Positions 43,627-52,876 of a stretch of DNA of 64,000 bases are shown in pieces (the first letter of the stretch is position 1; every line of letters starts with the position of its first letter). The stretch is from assembly GCA_964402065.1 (NCBI GenBank), contig CAYOAN010000004.1:164047-228046 (forward strand). Direction: 5' to 3'. The DNA is from CAIWMF01 sp964402065 (GTDB lineage Bacteria; Verrucomicrobiota; Verrucomicrobiia; Chthoniobacterales; UBA6821). The notes under the pieces are model-generated. The model had not been told where the DNA came from. It saw nothing but the letters and a program-made list of their open reading frames with translations, and did not search any database. The position numbers and the translations under genes are program-made.

Positions 43627-44457
43627 ATGCCGCCGTCTCTTGAATTCATAAAAATGAATGGTGCTGGCAATGACTTTGTCATGCTAGATAATCGCAACGC
43701 CACATTACAACTTTCCCAAAAACAAATTAGTTTTTTTTGCGATCGACACCGTGGCATTGGAGCCGATGGACTCTTGGTTCTTGAATACGTTAAAAGCGAG
43801 CCACCATACCGTATGCGCTACTATAACGCCGATGGCCTTGAAGCAGAAATGTGCGGCAATGGGGCTCGCTGCTTTACACGCTACCTTGCAGAGCTAGAAG
43901 GCTTATCAGGCCCTATTTCTTTTCATACACAGGCTGGAATTATCACAGGAACCTATCAAGGAGGCAATCAAGTCCAGATTGTAATGAGCCCCCCCTTGAA
44001 TCTACAGCTCAACCAAACTCTCGCCCTAGATTCAACTCAACTAATAGAGCTCCACAGCATTAATACAGGCGTTCCACATGCTGTTATTTTTGTAAAAGAC
44101 CTCCCTAACATACCAGTTGTAAACACCGGCCGGACCCTTCGTCATCACGATCACTTTGCACCAGCAGGAACAAATATTAATTTTGTTGAGTCACAAAGCG
44201 AACAGCTCCTAACTATTAGAACCTATGAACGAGGTGTTGAGGATGAAACCCTAGCTTGCGGCACAGGCATTGTGGCTTCCGCCCTCATCCATCATTTACT
44301 TTCTAAAGCCCCTTCCCCTATTTCTGTTATTACTCAAGGAGGCGATAAGCTACAGGTAGATTTTCAAACTACTCCAGATCAACAGAAACTCCAAATCAAT
44401 CATCTCACCTTAACAGGGCCCGCTGATTTTGTTTTTAAAGGAACCCTTTCTCTTTAA
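43627..44457 (+). CDS. dapF: Diaminopimelate epimerase
   Basis: Converts LL- to meso-diaminopimelate for lysine and peptidoglycan. The 276-residue protein has FIKMNGAGNDFVMLDNR (7-23), the first catalytic cysteine in AEMCGNGARCF (near residue 76), GVPHAVIF, the GTNINFVE loop and the second catalytic Cys in TLACGTGIVASAL (near residue 215). Standard length. It heads a plus-strand set with dapA (28 bp) and dapB (17 bp). It does not encode the upstream acetylase/succinylase enzymes, so the pathway variant is open. Confidence 0.96.
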   Translation: MPPSLEFIKMNGAGNDFVMLDNRNATLQLSQKQISFFCDRHRGIGADGLLVLEYVKSEPPYRMRYYNADGLEAEMCGNGARCFTRYLAELEGLSGPISFHTQAGIITGTYQGGNQVQIVMSPPLNLQLNQTLALDSTQLIELHSINTGVPHAVIFVKDLPNIPVVNTGRTLRHHDHFAPAGTNINFVESQSEQLLTIRTYERGVEDETLACGTGIVASALIHHLLSKAPSPISVITQGGDKLQVDFQTTPDQQKLQINHLTLTGPADFVFKGTLSL

Positions 44458-44485
44458 TTTTTAACATGAACAAGATACTCTTCTT

Positions 44486-45379
44486 ATGAATCAAAAATAC
44501 CCCTCTTTTGCAGGAGCCCACACCGCCATCGTTACCCCTTTTAAAAATGGAAAAATTGATGAGCAAGCTTTCATTAAGCTCATTGAATTTCAAATAGCTG
44601 GAGGTATCCGAGGCATTCTTCCAACAGGAACAACAGGCGAAACTCCTACCCTCACTACTGAAGAGCAGCTAAGAGTCATCGAGTTAACAATTCAAACAGT
44701 TAACAAAAGAGCCCTTGTTATTGCAGGAACCGGTTCTAACTCGACCGCAAAAACCATCGAGGTGACCCAGAAAGCAGAACAACTTGGCGCCGACGCAGCA
44801 CTCATTGTTGTTCCCTATTATAACAAGCCATCTCCGGAAGGACTTTATCGCCACTTTAAAGAGGTCGCTGCCTCTGTCAAAATCCCTATTATTCCTTATG
44901 ACAATCCAACTCGATGCGGCATTGAAATGCCCATTCAAACCATCCTTCGATTAGCTACCGATTGCCCAAATATTATTGCCCTCAAAGATAGCGTTGGCAA
45001 TATGGATCGTATTCGTGAACTGAAGACTATCTTACCAGCTCACTTTGAGCTTCTCTCAGGAGATGATATTGTCACACTCCCGATCTTAAAAGCAGGAGGC
45101 GTTGGCGTTTTCAGTGTCGCCTCTAATTTTATTCCTTCAAAAATTACCCAATTAGTTTCCTTGTGCTCTGCCGGAAAATACGAAGATGCAGAAAAACTTC
45201 AAGAGCTCCTTATTCCTTTTTTTAAGACTATTTTTATAGAATCTAATCCGGTCCCGATTAAAACCGCCTTAGCAATGAAGGGCATGATAGAGGAAGAATT
45301 CCGCTTACCTCTTGTTGAATTGACCCAAGAACATCGCGCTGTTTTGGCTGCATCAATCAAAGCGGTAGAAAGTTTTTAA
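44486..45379 (+). CDS. dapA: 4-hydroxy-tetrahydrodipicolinate synthase
   Basis: Condenses pyruvate with aspartate semialdehyde, the first committed lysine step. The 297-residue TIM barrel carries ILPTGTTGETPTLTTEE (near 39-55), AGTGSNSTAKTIE, VVPYYNKPSPEGLYRHFK, the Schiff-base lysine in IIALKDSVGNMDRI (near 165) and LSGDDIVTLPILKAGGVGVFSV. The tyrosine-loop reads YDNPTRCGIEM where many DapA proteins have YNVPxRTG; the Tyr and Arg are kept. Located between dapF and dapB. Confidence 0.95.
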   Translation: MNQKYPSFAGAHTAIVTPFKNGKIDEQAFIKLIEFQIAGGIRGILPTGTTGETPTLTTEEQLRVIELTIQTVNKRALVIAGTGSNSTAKTIEVTQKAEQLGADAALIVVPYYNKPSPEGLYRHFKEVAASVKIPIIPYDNPTRCGIEMPIQTILRLATDCPNIIALKDSVGNMDRIRELKTILPAHFELLSGDDIVTLPILKAGGVGVFSVASNFIPSKITQLVSLCSAGKYEDAEKLQELLIPFFKTIFIESNPVPIKTALAMKGMIEEEFRLPLVELTQEHRAVLAASIKAVESF

Positions 45380-45396
45380 TTGAAATAATTTTCATT

Positions 45397-46143
45397 GTGA
45401 AAAAGAGTAACGTTATTATTTACGGGGCAAAAGGAAAAATGGGACAAGCTTTACTTGAAGCCCTTTCAAGAGAGCCCTCACTAGAGTTATTGACAGCCGT
45501 TTCCTCAAAAGAGTCCATCGACCCTTTTATAAACCAAACCGATGTGATCATCGACTTTACAACCCCCCAAGCCACAATGGAGCTTTTGTCAAAATGTACA
45601 AAAGCAAAAAAGCCACTTGTCATCGGAACAACCGGCCTCTCCAAAGAAGAAGAAGCTATGATCTTTTCAGCTTCACAAGAAATCCCCATTCTCTTTTCGC
45701 CTAACTATAGCGTCGGCGTCAACGCCCTTTTTTGGCTTACACAAAAAGCCACAGAATTATTAGGCCCCGAGTATGACGCCGAAATTGTCGAGATGCACCA
45801 TCGTTTTAAAAAAGACGCCCCAAGCGGCACCGCTCGTCGTTTAGGAGAAATCATAGCAGAGACTCGCTCGCTTGATTATGAAACAGAAGCCAAGCATGGT
45901 CGCGTTGGGCTTTTTGAAAAGCGAACTTCTTCTGAAATAGGAATACATGCTTTAAGAGTCGGCGACAGCATTGGAGAGCATACCGTAATCCTTGGAACAT
46001 TAGGCGAGCGCCTAGAATTAACATATCGCGCCTCAACTCGCGCAGCTTACGCAACCGGTGCGCTTCGAGGCGCTTCTTGGCTTATTGAAAAAAATCCGGG
46101 ACTATATGACATGCAACATGTTTTAGGAATAAAAATTAGTTAA
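45397..46143 (+). CDS. dapB: 4-hydroxy-tetrahydrodipicolinate reductase
   Basis: NAD(P)H-dependent second step after DapA. The 248-residue protein has the Rossmann motif IIYGAKGKMGQALLEAL (near 6-22), DVIIDFT, VIGTTGLSKEEE, FSPNYSVGVNALFWL and the catalytic EMHHRFKKDAPSGTA (near 145-159). The C-terminal half includes GEHTVILGTLGERLEL. The start is GTG at 45397, 17 bp after the dapA stop, because no ATG precedes the Rossmann motif. Slightly shorter than E. coli DapB but complete. Confidence 0.95.
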   Translation: MKKSNVIIYGAKGKMGQALLEALSREPSLELLTAVSSKESIDPFINQTDVIIDFTTPQATMELLSKCTKAKKPLVIGTTGLSKEEEAMIFSASQEIPILFSPNYSVGVNALFWLTQKATELLGPEYDAEIVEMHHRFKKDAPSGTARRLGEIIAETRSLDYETEAKHGRVGLFEKRTSSEIGIHALRVGDSIGEHTVILGTLGERLELTYRASTRAAYATGALRGASWLIEKNPGLYDMQHVLGIKIS

Positions 46144-46150
46144 AAGTAAA

Positions 46151-46648
46151 ATGCCGAGCCATCAATTCCCCCTCCCTAATCAAGTTGGAATTTCTCTTGG
46201 TTCCAACCTTGGAGAGAGCAACTCTATCCTTCGCCAAGCCATTAGCCAGCTCCAAAAATTTCACATTGGTCCTGAAGAGACATTTTTAGTTTCCTCATTT
46301 TATAAAACAGCCCCTGTCGACTGCTCTCCAAGCTCTCCTGATTTTTTAAATGCTGTTATCCAATTAGAGACCCCCCTGTCCTCTTATAAGCTAATCGAAC
46401 TTCTTCAACAGCTAGAAGTAGAAGCGGGACGCCCTCTTCAACGAGTCAAAAATACACCTAGAACTCTAGATTTGGATTTTCTCTATCATGGAATGACTTT
46501 ACTCACCACGGACCGCTTAATTCTTCCTCATCCAAAAATCATCGAACGAGAATTCGTTCTTCGCCCACTTTCAGAAATAGCGCCGGACCTCACTCTTCCT
46601 GGATGGAAAAAAACAGCACGAGAAAATTTACTGATTTTAAATAAATAA
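46151..46648 (+). CDS. folK: 2-amino-4-hydroxy-6-hydroxymethyldihydropteridine diphosphokinase
   Basis: Pyrophosphoryl transfer to the pterin in folate synthesis. The 165-residue protein has VGISLGSNLGESNSILRQAI (12-31), SSFYKTAPVD near residue 49, FLNAVIQLET, and the signature TPRTLDLDFLYHG (near 101-113), followed by LILPHPKIIEREFVLRPL. Normal length. It lies 7 bp after dapB and 18 bp before panB, so lysine, folate and pantothenate genes seem to share a transcript here. Confidence 0.95.
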   Translation: MPSHQFPLPNQVGISLGSNLGESNSILRQAISQLQKFHIGPEETFLVSSFYKTAPVDCSPSSPDFLNAVIQLETPLSSYKLIELLQQLEVEAGRPLQRVKNTPRTLDLDFLYHGMTLLTTDRLILPHPKIIEREFVLRPLSEIAPDLTLPGWKKTARENLLILNK

Positions 46649-46666
46649 TTTTATAACCTTATAAAA

Positions 46667-47434
46667 ATGAAAAAAAAAGATGTTTTTGATTTTTTGAAGA
46701 CTAAAAAAAGAAGCGGTGAAAAAATTTCCTGCCTTACTTCCTATGATTATCCTTCCGCTCGATTAATTGATGAAGCAGGAATTGATCTCATTTTAGTCGG
46801 AGACTCTTTAGGCATGGTTGTCCTAGGCCATCCTGATACCACGCAGGTTACACTCAATGATATCGAGCACCATCTCAAAGCGGTACACCGAGGAACAACA
46901 AATGCAATTATTGCGGCCGATTTACCGATACATACTTTTGATACTGTCGCAAAAGCAGTAGCATCTTCCCAAGTCTTGTATTCAGCCGGAGCCGATATGG
47001 TTAAACCAGAAGGGGCCATGATTCCTCAAATCAAAGCAATTGTTAAGGAAGGAATTCCAGTGTTAGCTCACCTAGGAATGCTGTGTCAGCAAATTCTCGT
47101 CGAAAAAAAATACCGTATTAAAGGTAAAACAAAAGATGAAGCAGATCGCCTCTTATATGAAGCCCATAAAGTACAAGAGGCAGGAGCAAGTGCCATTGTT
47201 CTAGAGTTAGTAACTCCATTCGTAGCACAACAAATTACTGAGGAATTAGATATCCCTACGATTGGCATTGGTAGTGGCGTTCATTGTGATGGTCAAATTT
47301 TAGTACTAAGCGACCTATTAGGACTACAACCATGGTTTCGACCTTCTTTTGCAAAACCAAAAGCAGACTTAGCATTGACCATTCAAAAAGCTGTTAAAGA
47401 TTATATTAATGATGTGAAATCAAATCATGTCTAG
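46667..47434 (+). CDS. panB: 3-methyl-2-oxobutanoate hydroxymethyltransferase
   Basis: First step of pantothenate synthesis: adds a hydroxymethyl group from methylenetetrahydrofolate to ketoisovalerate. The 255-residue protein has SCLTSYDYPSARLIDEAGID, LVGDSLGMVVLGHPDT (near 43-58) with the metal Asp, VTLNDIEHHLKAVHRG, ADLPIHTF, AGADMVKPEGA and IPVLAHLGMLCQ. The usual LGLTPQ-type motif reads LGMLCQQI here, a small departure, and GIGSGVHCDGQILVLSDLLGL is conserved. The end overlaps the next gene by 8 bp. Confidence 0.94.
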   Translation: MKKKDVFDFLKTKKRSGEKISCLTSYDYPSARLIDEAGIDLILVGDSLGMVVLGHPDTTQVTLNDIEHHLKAVHRGTTNAIIAADLPIHTFDTVAKAVASSQVLYSAGADMVKPEGAMIPQIKAIVKEGIPVLAHLGMLCQQILVEKKYRIKGKTKDEADRLLYEAHKVQEAGASAIVLELVTPFVAQQITEELDIPTIGIGSGVHCDGQILVLSDLLGLQPWFRPSFAKPKADLALTIQKAVKDYINDVKSNHV

Positions 47435-48323
47435 CACCCTGCATCAAAAAGTCGCTTCGGGACAAAAATTTCTCCTTGCTGGAGCAGTCTTCAATTTAAT
47501 TTTAGGAACAATCAAGACGGCTGCGGGGCTAGTTGGCCATTCTATTGTGTTAACTACAGATGGAATAGAATCAATGCTTGATGTCATGACTTCTTTAGGA
47601 ACTTGGTTTGCTTTAGGATATGCCTCAAAACCTCCAGACTCGGAACATCCCTATGGACACGGAAAAGCTGAATCTGTAGCCGCCATTATCAATGCCCTCA
47701 TTCTTTGGCTGTTAGGATTTGCAATTGCTCTTTTTAGCATCCATCGCTTAGTTAATGCAGCTCATGGTGTTCTTCCACATCCTCCGAAAGCTTATACATT
47801 AGTAATCTTAATAGTTGTTATTTTATTAAAAGAACTATTTTTTAAAATTATCTATCATCAATCTAAAAAAATTGGTAGTACCGCTATGCTGGCTGATGCC
47901 TGGCATCATCGCTCTGACATGTTGGTTTCTTTAACTGCTTTTATTGGCATCAGTCTTTCATTATTTGCTGGAATCAATTATGACAATGCTGATAGCTGGG
48001 CCGCCCTCGTGGCCTGTGTGATTATTTTTTATAATGCCACTCATATTTTTCGTTCTTCCCTTGCAGAAATCATGGATACAAGAGTATCTGAGCAAATGGA
48101 AAAAACGATTATTAGATTGGCTTGCGAGATCTCAGGTATTCAAAGTGCTGAAAAATGTCGCGTCCGAAAAAGCGGACTTTCTCTTATTGTAGATCTTCAC
48201 ATTAGAGTAAATGGAGCAATGAGCGTCATGGAAGGGCATGCTATTTCTCACCAAGTCAAAAATCATCTTATGAACGCTGGATTATCTCTTGAAGATATTA
48301 CCCTCCATTTAGAACCAGCTTAG
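47427..48323 (+). CDS. Cation diffusion facilitator transporter (CDF, FieF/MMT1-like)
   Basis: Proton-driven efflux of a divalent metal across the inner membrane. The 298-residue protein has six hydrophobic segments; the first metal-site helix reads TTDGIESMLDVMTSLGTW (DxxxxxxxD pattern) and the second LADAWHHRSDMLVSLTAF with the conserved His-x3-Asp. EHPYGHGKAESVAAIINALIL lies between them. A cytoplasmic C-terminal domain (about 205-298, VRKSGLSLIVDLHIRVN and SLEDITLHLEP) is typical of CDF proteins. Metal selectivity (Zn, Fe, Mn, Cd) cannot be told. It overlaps panB by 8 bp. Confidence 0.92.
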   Translation: MSSTLHQKVASGQKFLLAGAVFNLILGTIKTAAGLVGHSIVLTTDGIESMLDVMTSLGTWFALGYASKPPDSEHPYGHGKAESVAAIINALILWLLGFAIALFSIHRLVNAAHGVLPHPPKAYTLVILIVVILLKELFFKIIYHQSKKIGSTAMLADAWHHRSDMLVSLTAFIGISLSLFAGINYDNADSWAALVACVIIFYNATHIFRSSLAEIMDTRVSEQMEKTIIRLACEISGIQSAEKCRVRKSGLSLIVDLHIRVNGAMSVMEGHAISHQVKNHLMNAGLSLEDITLHLEPA

Positions 48324-48378
48324 CTAGAGAATATACGTACTCAATTAAACTAGATCTGGAACCACTTTTTCTAATTAT

Positions 48379-49218
48379 CTACCAAGAGGAAGCACCTTCC
48401 GGAAGAGGCGGTAGAGCTGGTTCAGGAGAGGAAGAATTAGGATTAGTGAATGCTGATGGAGATCGTTTCTTCAAGTTATCAACTTCTTCACGAACTGTTT
48501 TCAACTCCTCTTGAAATTCCTGGTTCTTAAGAAACTCTTGGGCAAGGTACCTTCCATAGATCTCTCCACCATAAACATCGTCAGGATAATGACGTCCCAA
48601 CAAGACCCTATTCCAAGCCTTTTGACGAGCCTCTTGTTTAATTTCTTTTTCTTTCTCTGGGAAGAGATCTATTAATAAACTGGCCCAAAGAAAAGCTCGA
48701 GTTGTATGCCCACTGGGATAGGCATATCCGCTTTTCGCTATCGCCCCAGTGGCATCTCTCCAACTAAAAGGGCGTTTGCGGTGAAAAATATTTTTTGCAG
48801 CTGAAATCGCTATTTTAGCATCACGCGTTACTTTTTTGAATAACGCTGCCGTTGCAGGAAGATCTTTTTCATTAAAGCCTGACCCAATAGCACGTCCAAA
48901 GTCAAAAGCGCTATCAGTGCTAGCTTCTTCAGCACGAGTTACCTGCTGATGCGTCCGTGTTGCCAATGCTTCTTTTAAAAAGAAAAGATCTTTATGCTGG
49001 CTAGAATCAGTGCTGGGTGGTTCAGGAAGAACCTCTGTTACATTAAGCGCAGAAATATTTAAAAAACTTGTTTTAGGAATAGAGGAGGTTCTCTGCAATG
49101 CAACTAGTAGCAATATCAGCAAAGAAAAAAAAGCACAGTTCCTTCGATGAGCTGCTAAAAAGCGATATAATTTTGAGAATGCTTTACGCACAGCGGAATT
49201 CTTGGTTGAAAAATGCAT
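48379..49218 (-). CDS. PAP2-type acid phosphatase (class A, PhoN/PhoC-like), membrane-anchored
   Basis: Periplasmic phosphomonoesterase of the class A acid phosphatase group. The 279-residue protein has an N-terminal signal anchor (FFSLLILLLVALQ, near 32-44), RKRPFSWRDA (first PAP2 motif), YAYPSGHTTRAFLWASLL (second motif, near 168-185) and NRVLLGRHYPDDVYGGEI (third motif), then a coiled, charged and Pro/Ser-rich tail. The start overlaps the end of the YkgJ-like gene by 35 bp; an in-frame GTG at 49191 would cut this to 8 bp. The substrate is likely a small phosphate ester. Confidence 0.85.
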   Translation of the reverse strand: MHFSTKNSAVRKAFSKLYRFLAAHRRNCAFFSLLILLLVALQRTSSIPKTSFLNISALNVTEVLPEPPSTDSSQHKDLFFLKEALATRTHQQVTRAEEASTDSAFDFGRAIGSGFNEKDLPATAALFKKVTRDAKIAISAAKNIFHRKRPFSWRDATGAIAKSGYAYPSGHTTRAFLWASLLIDLFPEKEKEIKQEARQKAWNRVLLGRHYPDDVYGGEIYGRYLAQEFLKNQEFQEELKTVREEVDNLKKRSPSAFTNPNSSSPEPALPPLPEGASSW

Positions 49219-49693
49219 TGAGTTGTAATAGGGCCTGATCTAGCAAAGCTCTTTCTTCAGCAATTTTTTTCTCCGTAGAAGGATCTACTGGCGTTGAAAT
49301 GATTTGCTGATACTGCTGAAGCAATGGCTTTTTTGAATTAGTCGGGCCCAATTTATAAAGAAGTTTTTTAATGACAGCAATCATACTCTGCGCTTCTTTA
49401 ATTTTTTTGAGCGCCTCATCTTCTGTTGTCTCTCCTTGAAATAAGCGTTTTAATTGTTGGCACTCAAAAACACGACATCTGACTGGACGTGCTGTATAGA
49501 CAGCACAACAATTATTTTTAAAAGCAGAACAAGGCTGATTAAAAAAATCATACTTTTTTTTATGTTGAATGCGAAATCCAAGCTGCTTCAGCGCTGGCGC
49601 TGAGTCACCCGCTTGCAGGTGCACTCCGACAAACATACTCCCATCACAACAAAGGCCACAAGACTTACAAAGAGAAGATGCGGCTTGGAGCAT
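49184..49693 (-). CDS. YkgJ-like cysteine-cluster (zinc/iron-chelating) protein
   Basis: A 169-residue protein with the CxxCxxCC N-terminal cluster LCKSCGLCCDG (about residues 8-18) and later CSAFKNNCCAVYTARPVRCRVFEC, the pattern of the YkgJ/UPF0153 family thought to bind a Zn or Fe-S centre. Function of the family is not established. The long open frame continues upstream inside trhO, but ATG at 49691-49693, 5 bp past the trhO stop, is the natural start and puts the first cluster at the N-terminus. Translation is probably coupled to trhO. Confidence 0.82.
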   Translation of the reverse strand: MLQAASSLCKSCGLCCDGSMFVGVHLQAGDSAPALKQLGFRIQHKKKYDFFNQPCSAFKNNCCAVYTARPVRCRVFECQQLKRLFQGETTEDEALKKIKEAQSMIAVIKKLLYKLGPTNSKKPLLQQYQQIISTPVDPSTEKKIAEERALLDQALLQLNAFFNQEFRCA

Positions 49694-49698
49694 GAGTT

Positions 49699-50580
49699 TT
49701 AGTGCTTCAGAGCCTCTTTTTTCACTCTGCGACTTTTTCTTGTCTTGGGAGTCTTTTCCTTTTTTTCTCGCCCAAAACAATGAGGGCAGCTTTTTGCAAC
49801 CTCGTAGTGCGGATGGCGTTGATCTTCGAAGGTCAATGGCATTTGACAAGCAAAACACATGGCAGAAGAAGTCTCCTGCAAAGCAGCATCAACGCCAACT
49901 CTCCTATCAAACACAAAACACTCACCATCATAATGAGCACCACCGCATTCTTTAAAATAATCCAGAATTCCTCCTTCTAATTGAAAAATATTTTTAAACC
50001 CTTCTAACTCCATAAAAGGAGCAGCTTTCTCACAGCGAATTCCTCCAGTACAAAAAGTCACAATTGTTTCTTCTTTGAGATGTTCTGGCAGCTTTCTTAC
50101 TGCTTCAGGAAAATCTCGAAAATGGTTAATTCTTGCTGGAAGAGCACCTCGAAAAGTTCCCATTTTGACCTCATAATCATTACGAGTATCGAGAAGAGTC
50201 AGTGGTTTCCCTGCATCTAGCCATTCTTTTAACACTTTTGGAGCAAGCCTTGGTGATGGAGCATTGATTGGATCTATTTCTTTAATTCCAAAAGCAATAA
50301 TTTCTTTTTTTATTTTTACAAACATCCGGCGAAATGGCTGTTCTTCACTCTCACTCTCTTTACCTCGAAGTGTTGCTAATCCTGGAATCTTTCTCAATCT
50401 TACCATCAACTGATCTACCGCCTCTCGCGTGCCAGCAACAAAAAGGTTAATTCCCTCCTCTGCTAATAGAATTGTTCCTTTTATTTCTAACTGTAGGCAG
50501 AGCGATTTTAGCTCTTCTTGAAGTAATGGAAGATTCTCAAGGGGCGCAAACTGGTAACTTGATATATTGATGAAAGGCAT
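49699..50580 (-). CDS. trhO: tRNA uridine(34) hydroxylase TrhO (rhodanese-like)
   Basis: Oxygen-dependent hydroxylation of U34 in certain tRNAs. The 293-residue protein has the N-terminal acylphosphatase-like domain (INISSYQFAPLENL, then IKGTILLAEEGINLFVAG), a rhodanese domain from about residue 118 (LTLLDTRNDYEVKMGTF) and the active-site loop IVTFCTGGIRCEKAAPFM with the catalytic Cys near residue 182. A C-terminal Cys cluster CFACQMPL...CPHCFG follows. Length and all motifs match YceA/TrhO proteins. The basic tail (KTPKTRKSRRVKKEA) suggests RNA contact. Confidence 0.93.
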   Translation of the reverse strand: MPFINISSYQFAPLENLPLLQEELKSLCLQLEIKGTILLAEEGINLFVAGTREAVDQLMVRLRKIPGLATLRGKESESEEQPFRRMFVKIKKEIIAFGIKEIDPINAPSPRLAPKVLKEWLDAGKPLTLLDTRNDYEVKMGTFRGALPARINHFRDFPEAVRKLPEHLKEETIVTFCTGGIRCEKAAPFMELEGFKNIFQLEGGILDYFKECGGAHYDGECFVFDRRVGVDAALQETSSAMCFACQMPLTFEDQRHPHYEVAKSCPHCFGREKKEKTPKTRKSRRVKKEALKH

Positions 50581-50639
50581 AATTAAAAATAAATGAATGT
50601 AAAATTTGATGCTAGTTTTCGCATGAAGCGTCAGAAATT

Positions 50640-51740
50640 TTAAATATTACTCTCGGCAAAAGCGATGTCTTTTCGAGGAAGTAACAACGAAACAGATTCA
50701 AGTTCTGCTGTCTGAGGAAACATATCGAGGGGTACGGATTCTTGAAGTTGATAATAGCTTGAGAGACGCTTCAAATCACGTGCCAAAGTGGCGGGATTAC
50801 AAGAAACATAAATGATTTTTTGTGGTGGCGCTTTTAAAATAGCAGCACTAACTAGCTCTGAAAGCCCTTCTGATGGAGGGTCAAGAATCAAGAGACTTTC
50901 TGCGTTAAAATGAGTTTGTAGAGTTTCTGGAAGCAATTCTTCCACACCCCCCTCCAAGAATTCTTCATGCTCACTAGCTTCTTTACGCGCAAGTAAAATA
51001 GAACCTTGAGAACGTTCTATTCCAATAATTTTTTTAAAAGAATCTTGCAATGCATGCGAAAAAAAGCCGGCACCACAATATGCATCGATCAATAGCTCTC
51101 CAGAACCCGCAAGAGCAATGACTTCGTGCAATAAAATTTTTGCTACCTCATCATTAACTTGGCGAAATCCTCCATAACTTTTTTTCTCTCCTAACAAGTA
51201 ATTTCCATCATGAGGACGCTGTAATCGTAATTGTTGGAGTGCGTTGTTAATTTCTTCGGATGCTAATAAACAGGCATTAATCTCAACAACTTCACGACTT
51301 TTTTCAGCAAAAAAGCCAATAGCGCCCTCCTTCACATGGACTGTAATACGATTGCGATAATGAAACGGCTTTGGTGAAGGAACAATCGGGCGGACAGGCG
51401 GCTCTTGGATTCCACCAATGCGACGTAAGGCTTCACGAAGCTGCTGTTCTTTGATTTTTAATTGATGGGAATAATCAATGTGTTGATAAGAGCATCCTCC
51501 ACACTTAAGAAAATAAGGACATGGTGCCTTAACGCGATGAGGAGAGGCTTTGAGAACTTCAAGAAGATCGACTTCTACAAAGCGCGCTTTTGCTTTAGAA
51601 ATAAGCCCACGAACTTTCTCTCCATCAATCGTACCTCGAACAAAACAAGCCACGCCCTCCAAACGCCCTACGCCAGAGCCTCCAAAAGCGATATCGCGAA
51701 TTTCAAATTCTGCAAGAGATCTATTTTCTTTTTTCGACAT
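50640..51740 (-). CDS. rlmD: 23S rRNA (uracil-5-)-methyltransferase, RlmD/RumA family
   Basis: SAM-dependent C5 methylation of uracil in RNA with an iron-sulfur cluster. From ATG 51738-51740 the protein has 366 residues: an N-terminal TRAM-like domain (FEIRDIAFGGSGVGRL) and the cluster cysteines in CPYFLKCGGCSYQHI (C-x5-C-x2-C). The methyltransferase domain has LLIDAYCGAGFFSHAL, LILDPPSEGL and the catalytic Cys in IIYVSCNPATLARDL. RlmD is the best call; RlmCD/TrmFO-like relatives are alternatives. It overlaps the end of the leucine dehydrogenase gene by 20 bp. An ATG 30 bp upstream is possible. Confidence 0.88.
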   Translation of the reverse strand: MSKKENRSLAEFEIRDIAFGGSGVGRLEGVACFVRGTIDGEKVRGLISKAKARFVEVDLLEVLKASPHRVKAPCPYFLKCGGCSYQHIDYSHQLKIKEQQLREALRRIGGIQEPPVRPIVPSPKPFHYRNRITVHVKEGAIGFFAEKSREVVEINACLLASEEINNALQQLRLQRPHDGNYLLGEKKSYGGFRQVNDEVAKILLHEVIALAGSGELLIDAYCGAGFFSHALQDSFKKIIGIERSQGSILLARKEASEHEEFLEGGVEELLPETLQTHFNAESLLILDPPSEGLSELVSAAILKAPPQKIIYVSCNPATLARDLKRLSSYYQLQESVPLDMFPQTAELESVSLLLPRKDIAFAESNI

Positions 51741-52800
51741 CCGATCGTTTTGAAAATAGGTTTTCAGCAATAATGTCAGCTGCTGCAGATGTAGAAACTT
51801 TATGCTTTTCTGAGTGAGAAAAAATATTTTCTAATGTCCCTTTGAGCTTATCGGTATGAGCAAAAACATTGTCACGACTAAATTCGATTCCTTGGCAACG
51901 AGCAGCATATTCATAATAAACACTAATGATGCCTCCAGCATTAATTGCATAATCAGGAGCATAGAGAATATTATGTTCAGCAAGCATTCCTCCATGACGC
52001 TCTTCAGCAAGCTGATTATTAGCGCCTCCAGCAACAATTTTAACTTTAAGGCGATTGATGGTCTCATCATTAATTACAGCTCCTAAGGCACAAGGAGAAA
52101 AGATGTCCGCCTCAACGTCATAGATTTTATCAAGGTCAACAGGAGTTGCAGCAAATTCTTGAACTGCACGAGTCACTTTTTCTGAATCAAGATCTGCAAC
52201 AAATAAAAACGCCCCCTCTTGATGAAGTAATTTGCAAAGATGAAAGCCCACGTTACCAAGTCCTTGAATGGCTACTTTAACCCCTCTTAAATTGTTAGAT
52301 TGAAGGCGATGTTGTGCGGCTGTTTTGATACCGATAAAAACACCATACGCAGTTACTGGCGAAGGATCACCAGAACCTTGATTGTCTTTCAAAAGACCGG
52401 TGACGTAGTGACACGTTTCGCTCATTTGATTCATGTCCTCAACGTTGGTTCCAACATCTTCAGCAATAATATACCTTCCTCCTAAGCTTTCAACAGCCCT
52501 GCCCATGCTTTGTATTAAAGCTGGTGATTTCTCTGTTTTAGCATTTCCAATAATCACAGACTTACCACCACCAATGGGAAGCCCTGCCAAAGCGGATTTA
52601 TAGGTCATTCCCTGCGAAAGGCGAAGAACATCATGAAGAGCATCTTCGTCACTAACATAACTCCACATACGGCATCCTCCCATAGCTGGTCCAAGATTGG
52701 TATTATGAATAGCGATAATAGCTTTTAATCCCGTTACTGGATCGTTGAAAAAAGAGACTTGTTCGTGATTATTGAAAGCGCTGTTGTTAAAAAGTTGCAT
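51721..52800 (-). CDS. Leucine dehydrogenase (Glu/Leu/Phe/Val dehydrogenase family)
   Basis: NAD-dependent oxidative deamination of leucine, valine or a related amino acid. The 359-residue protein has NTNLGPAMGGCRMW (near 33-46), GMTYKSALAGLPIGGGKSVI (catalytic lysine in GGGKS), IIAEDVGTNVEDM, the NAD-binding VAIQGLGNVGFHL and the substrate-dependent C-terminal YAINAGGIISVYYEY. Length matches leucine/valine dehydrogenases rather than glutamate dehydrogenases. The LIV transporter at the left of the window would supply such amino acids. Phenylalanine dehydrogenase cannot be excluded. Confidence 0.9.
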   Translation of the reverse strand: MQLFNNSAFNNHEQVSFFNDPVTGLKAIIAIHNTNLGPAMGGCRMWSYVSDEDALHDVLRLSQGMTYKSALAGLPIGGGKSVIIGNAKTEKSPALIQSMGRAVESLGGRYIIAEDVGTNVEDMNQMSETCHYVTGLLKDNQGSGDPSPVTAYGVFIGIKTAAQHRLQSNNLRGVKVAIQGLGNVGFHLCKLLHQEGAFLFVADLDSEKVTRAVQEFAATPVDLDKIYDVEADIFSPCALGAVINDETINRLKVKIVAGGANNQLAEERHGGMLAEHNILYAPDYAINAGGIISVYYEYAARCQGIEFSRDNVFAHTDKLKGTLENIFSHSEKHKVSTSAAADIIAENLFSKRSDVEKRK

Positions 52801-52876
52801 AGAAAGCGAGAGAGAATAAAGAATGAAAAGGAAAGAGTAAAGAATGAAGGAATAGTAGCAGCACTCTGGACAAGCT

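Noticed and set aside
49694..49858. Longer start for the YkgJ-like gene
   Set aside because: It would lie inside trhO in another frame; the ATG just after the trhO stop places the cysteine cluster at the N-terminus.
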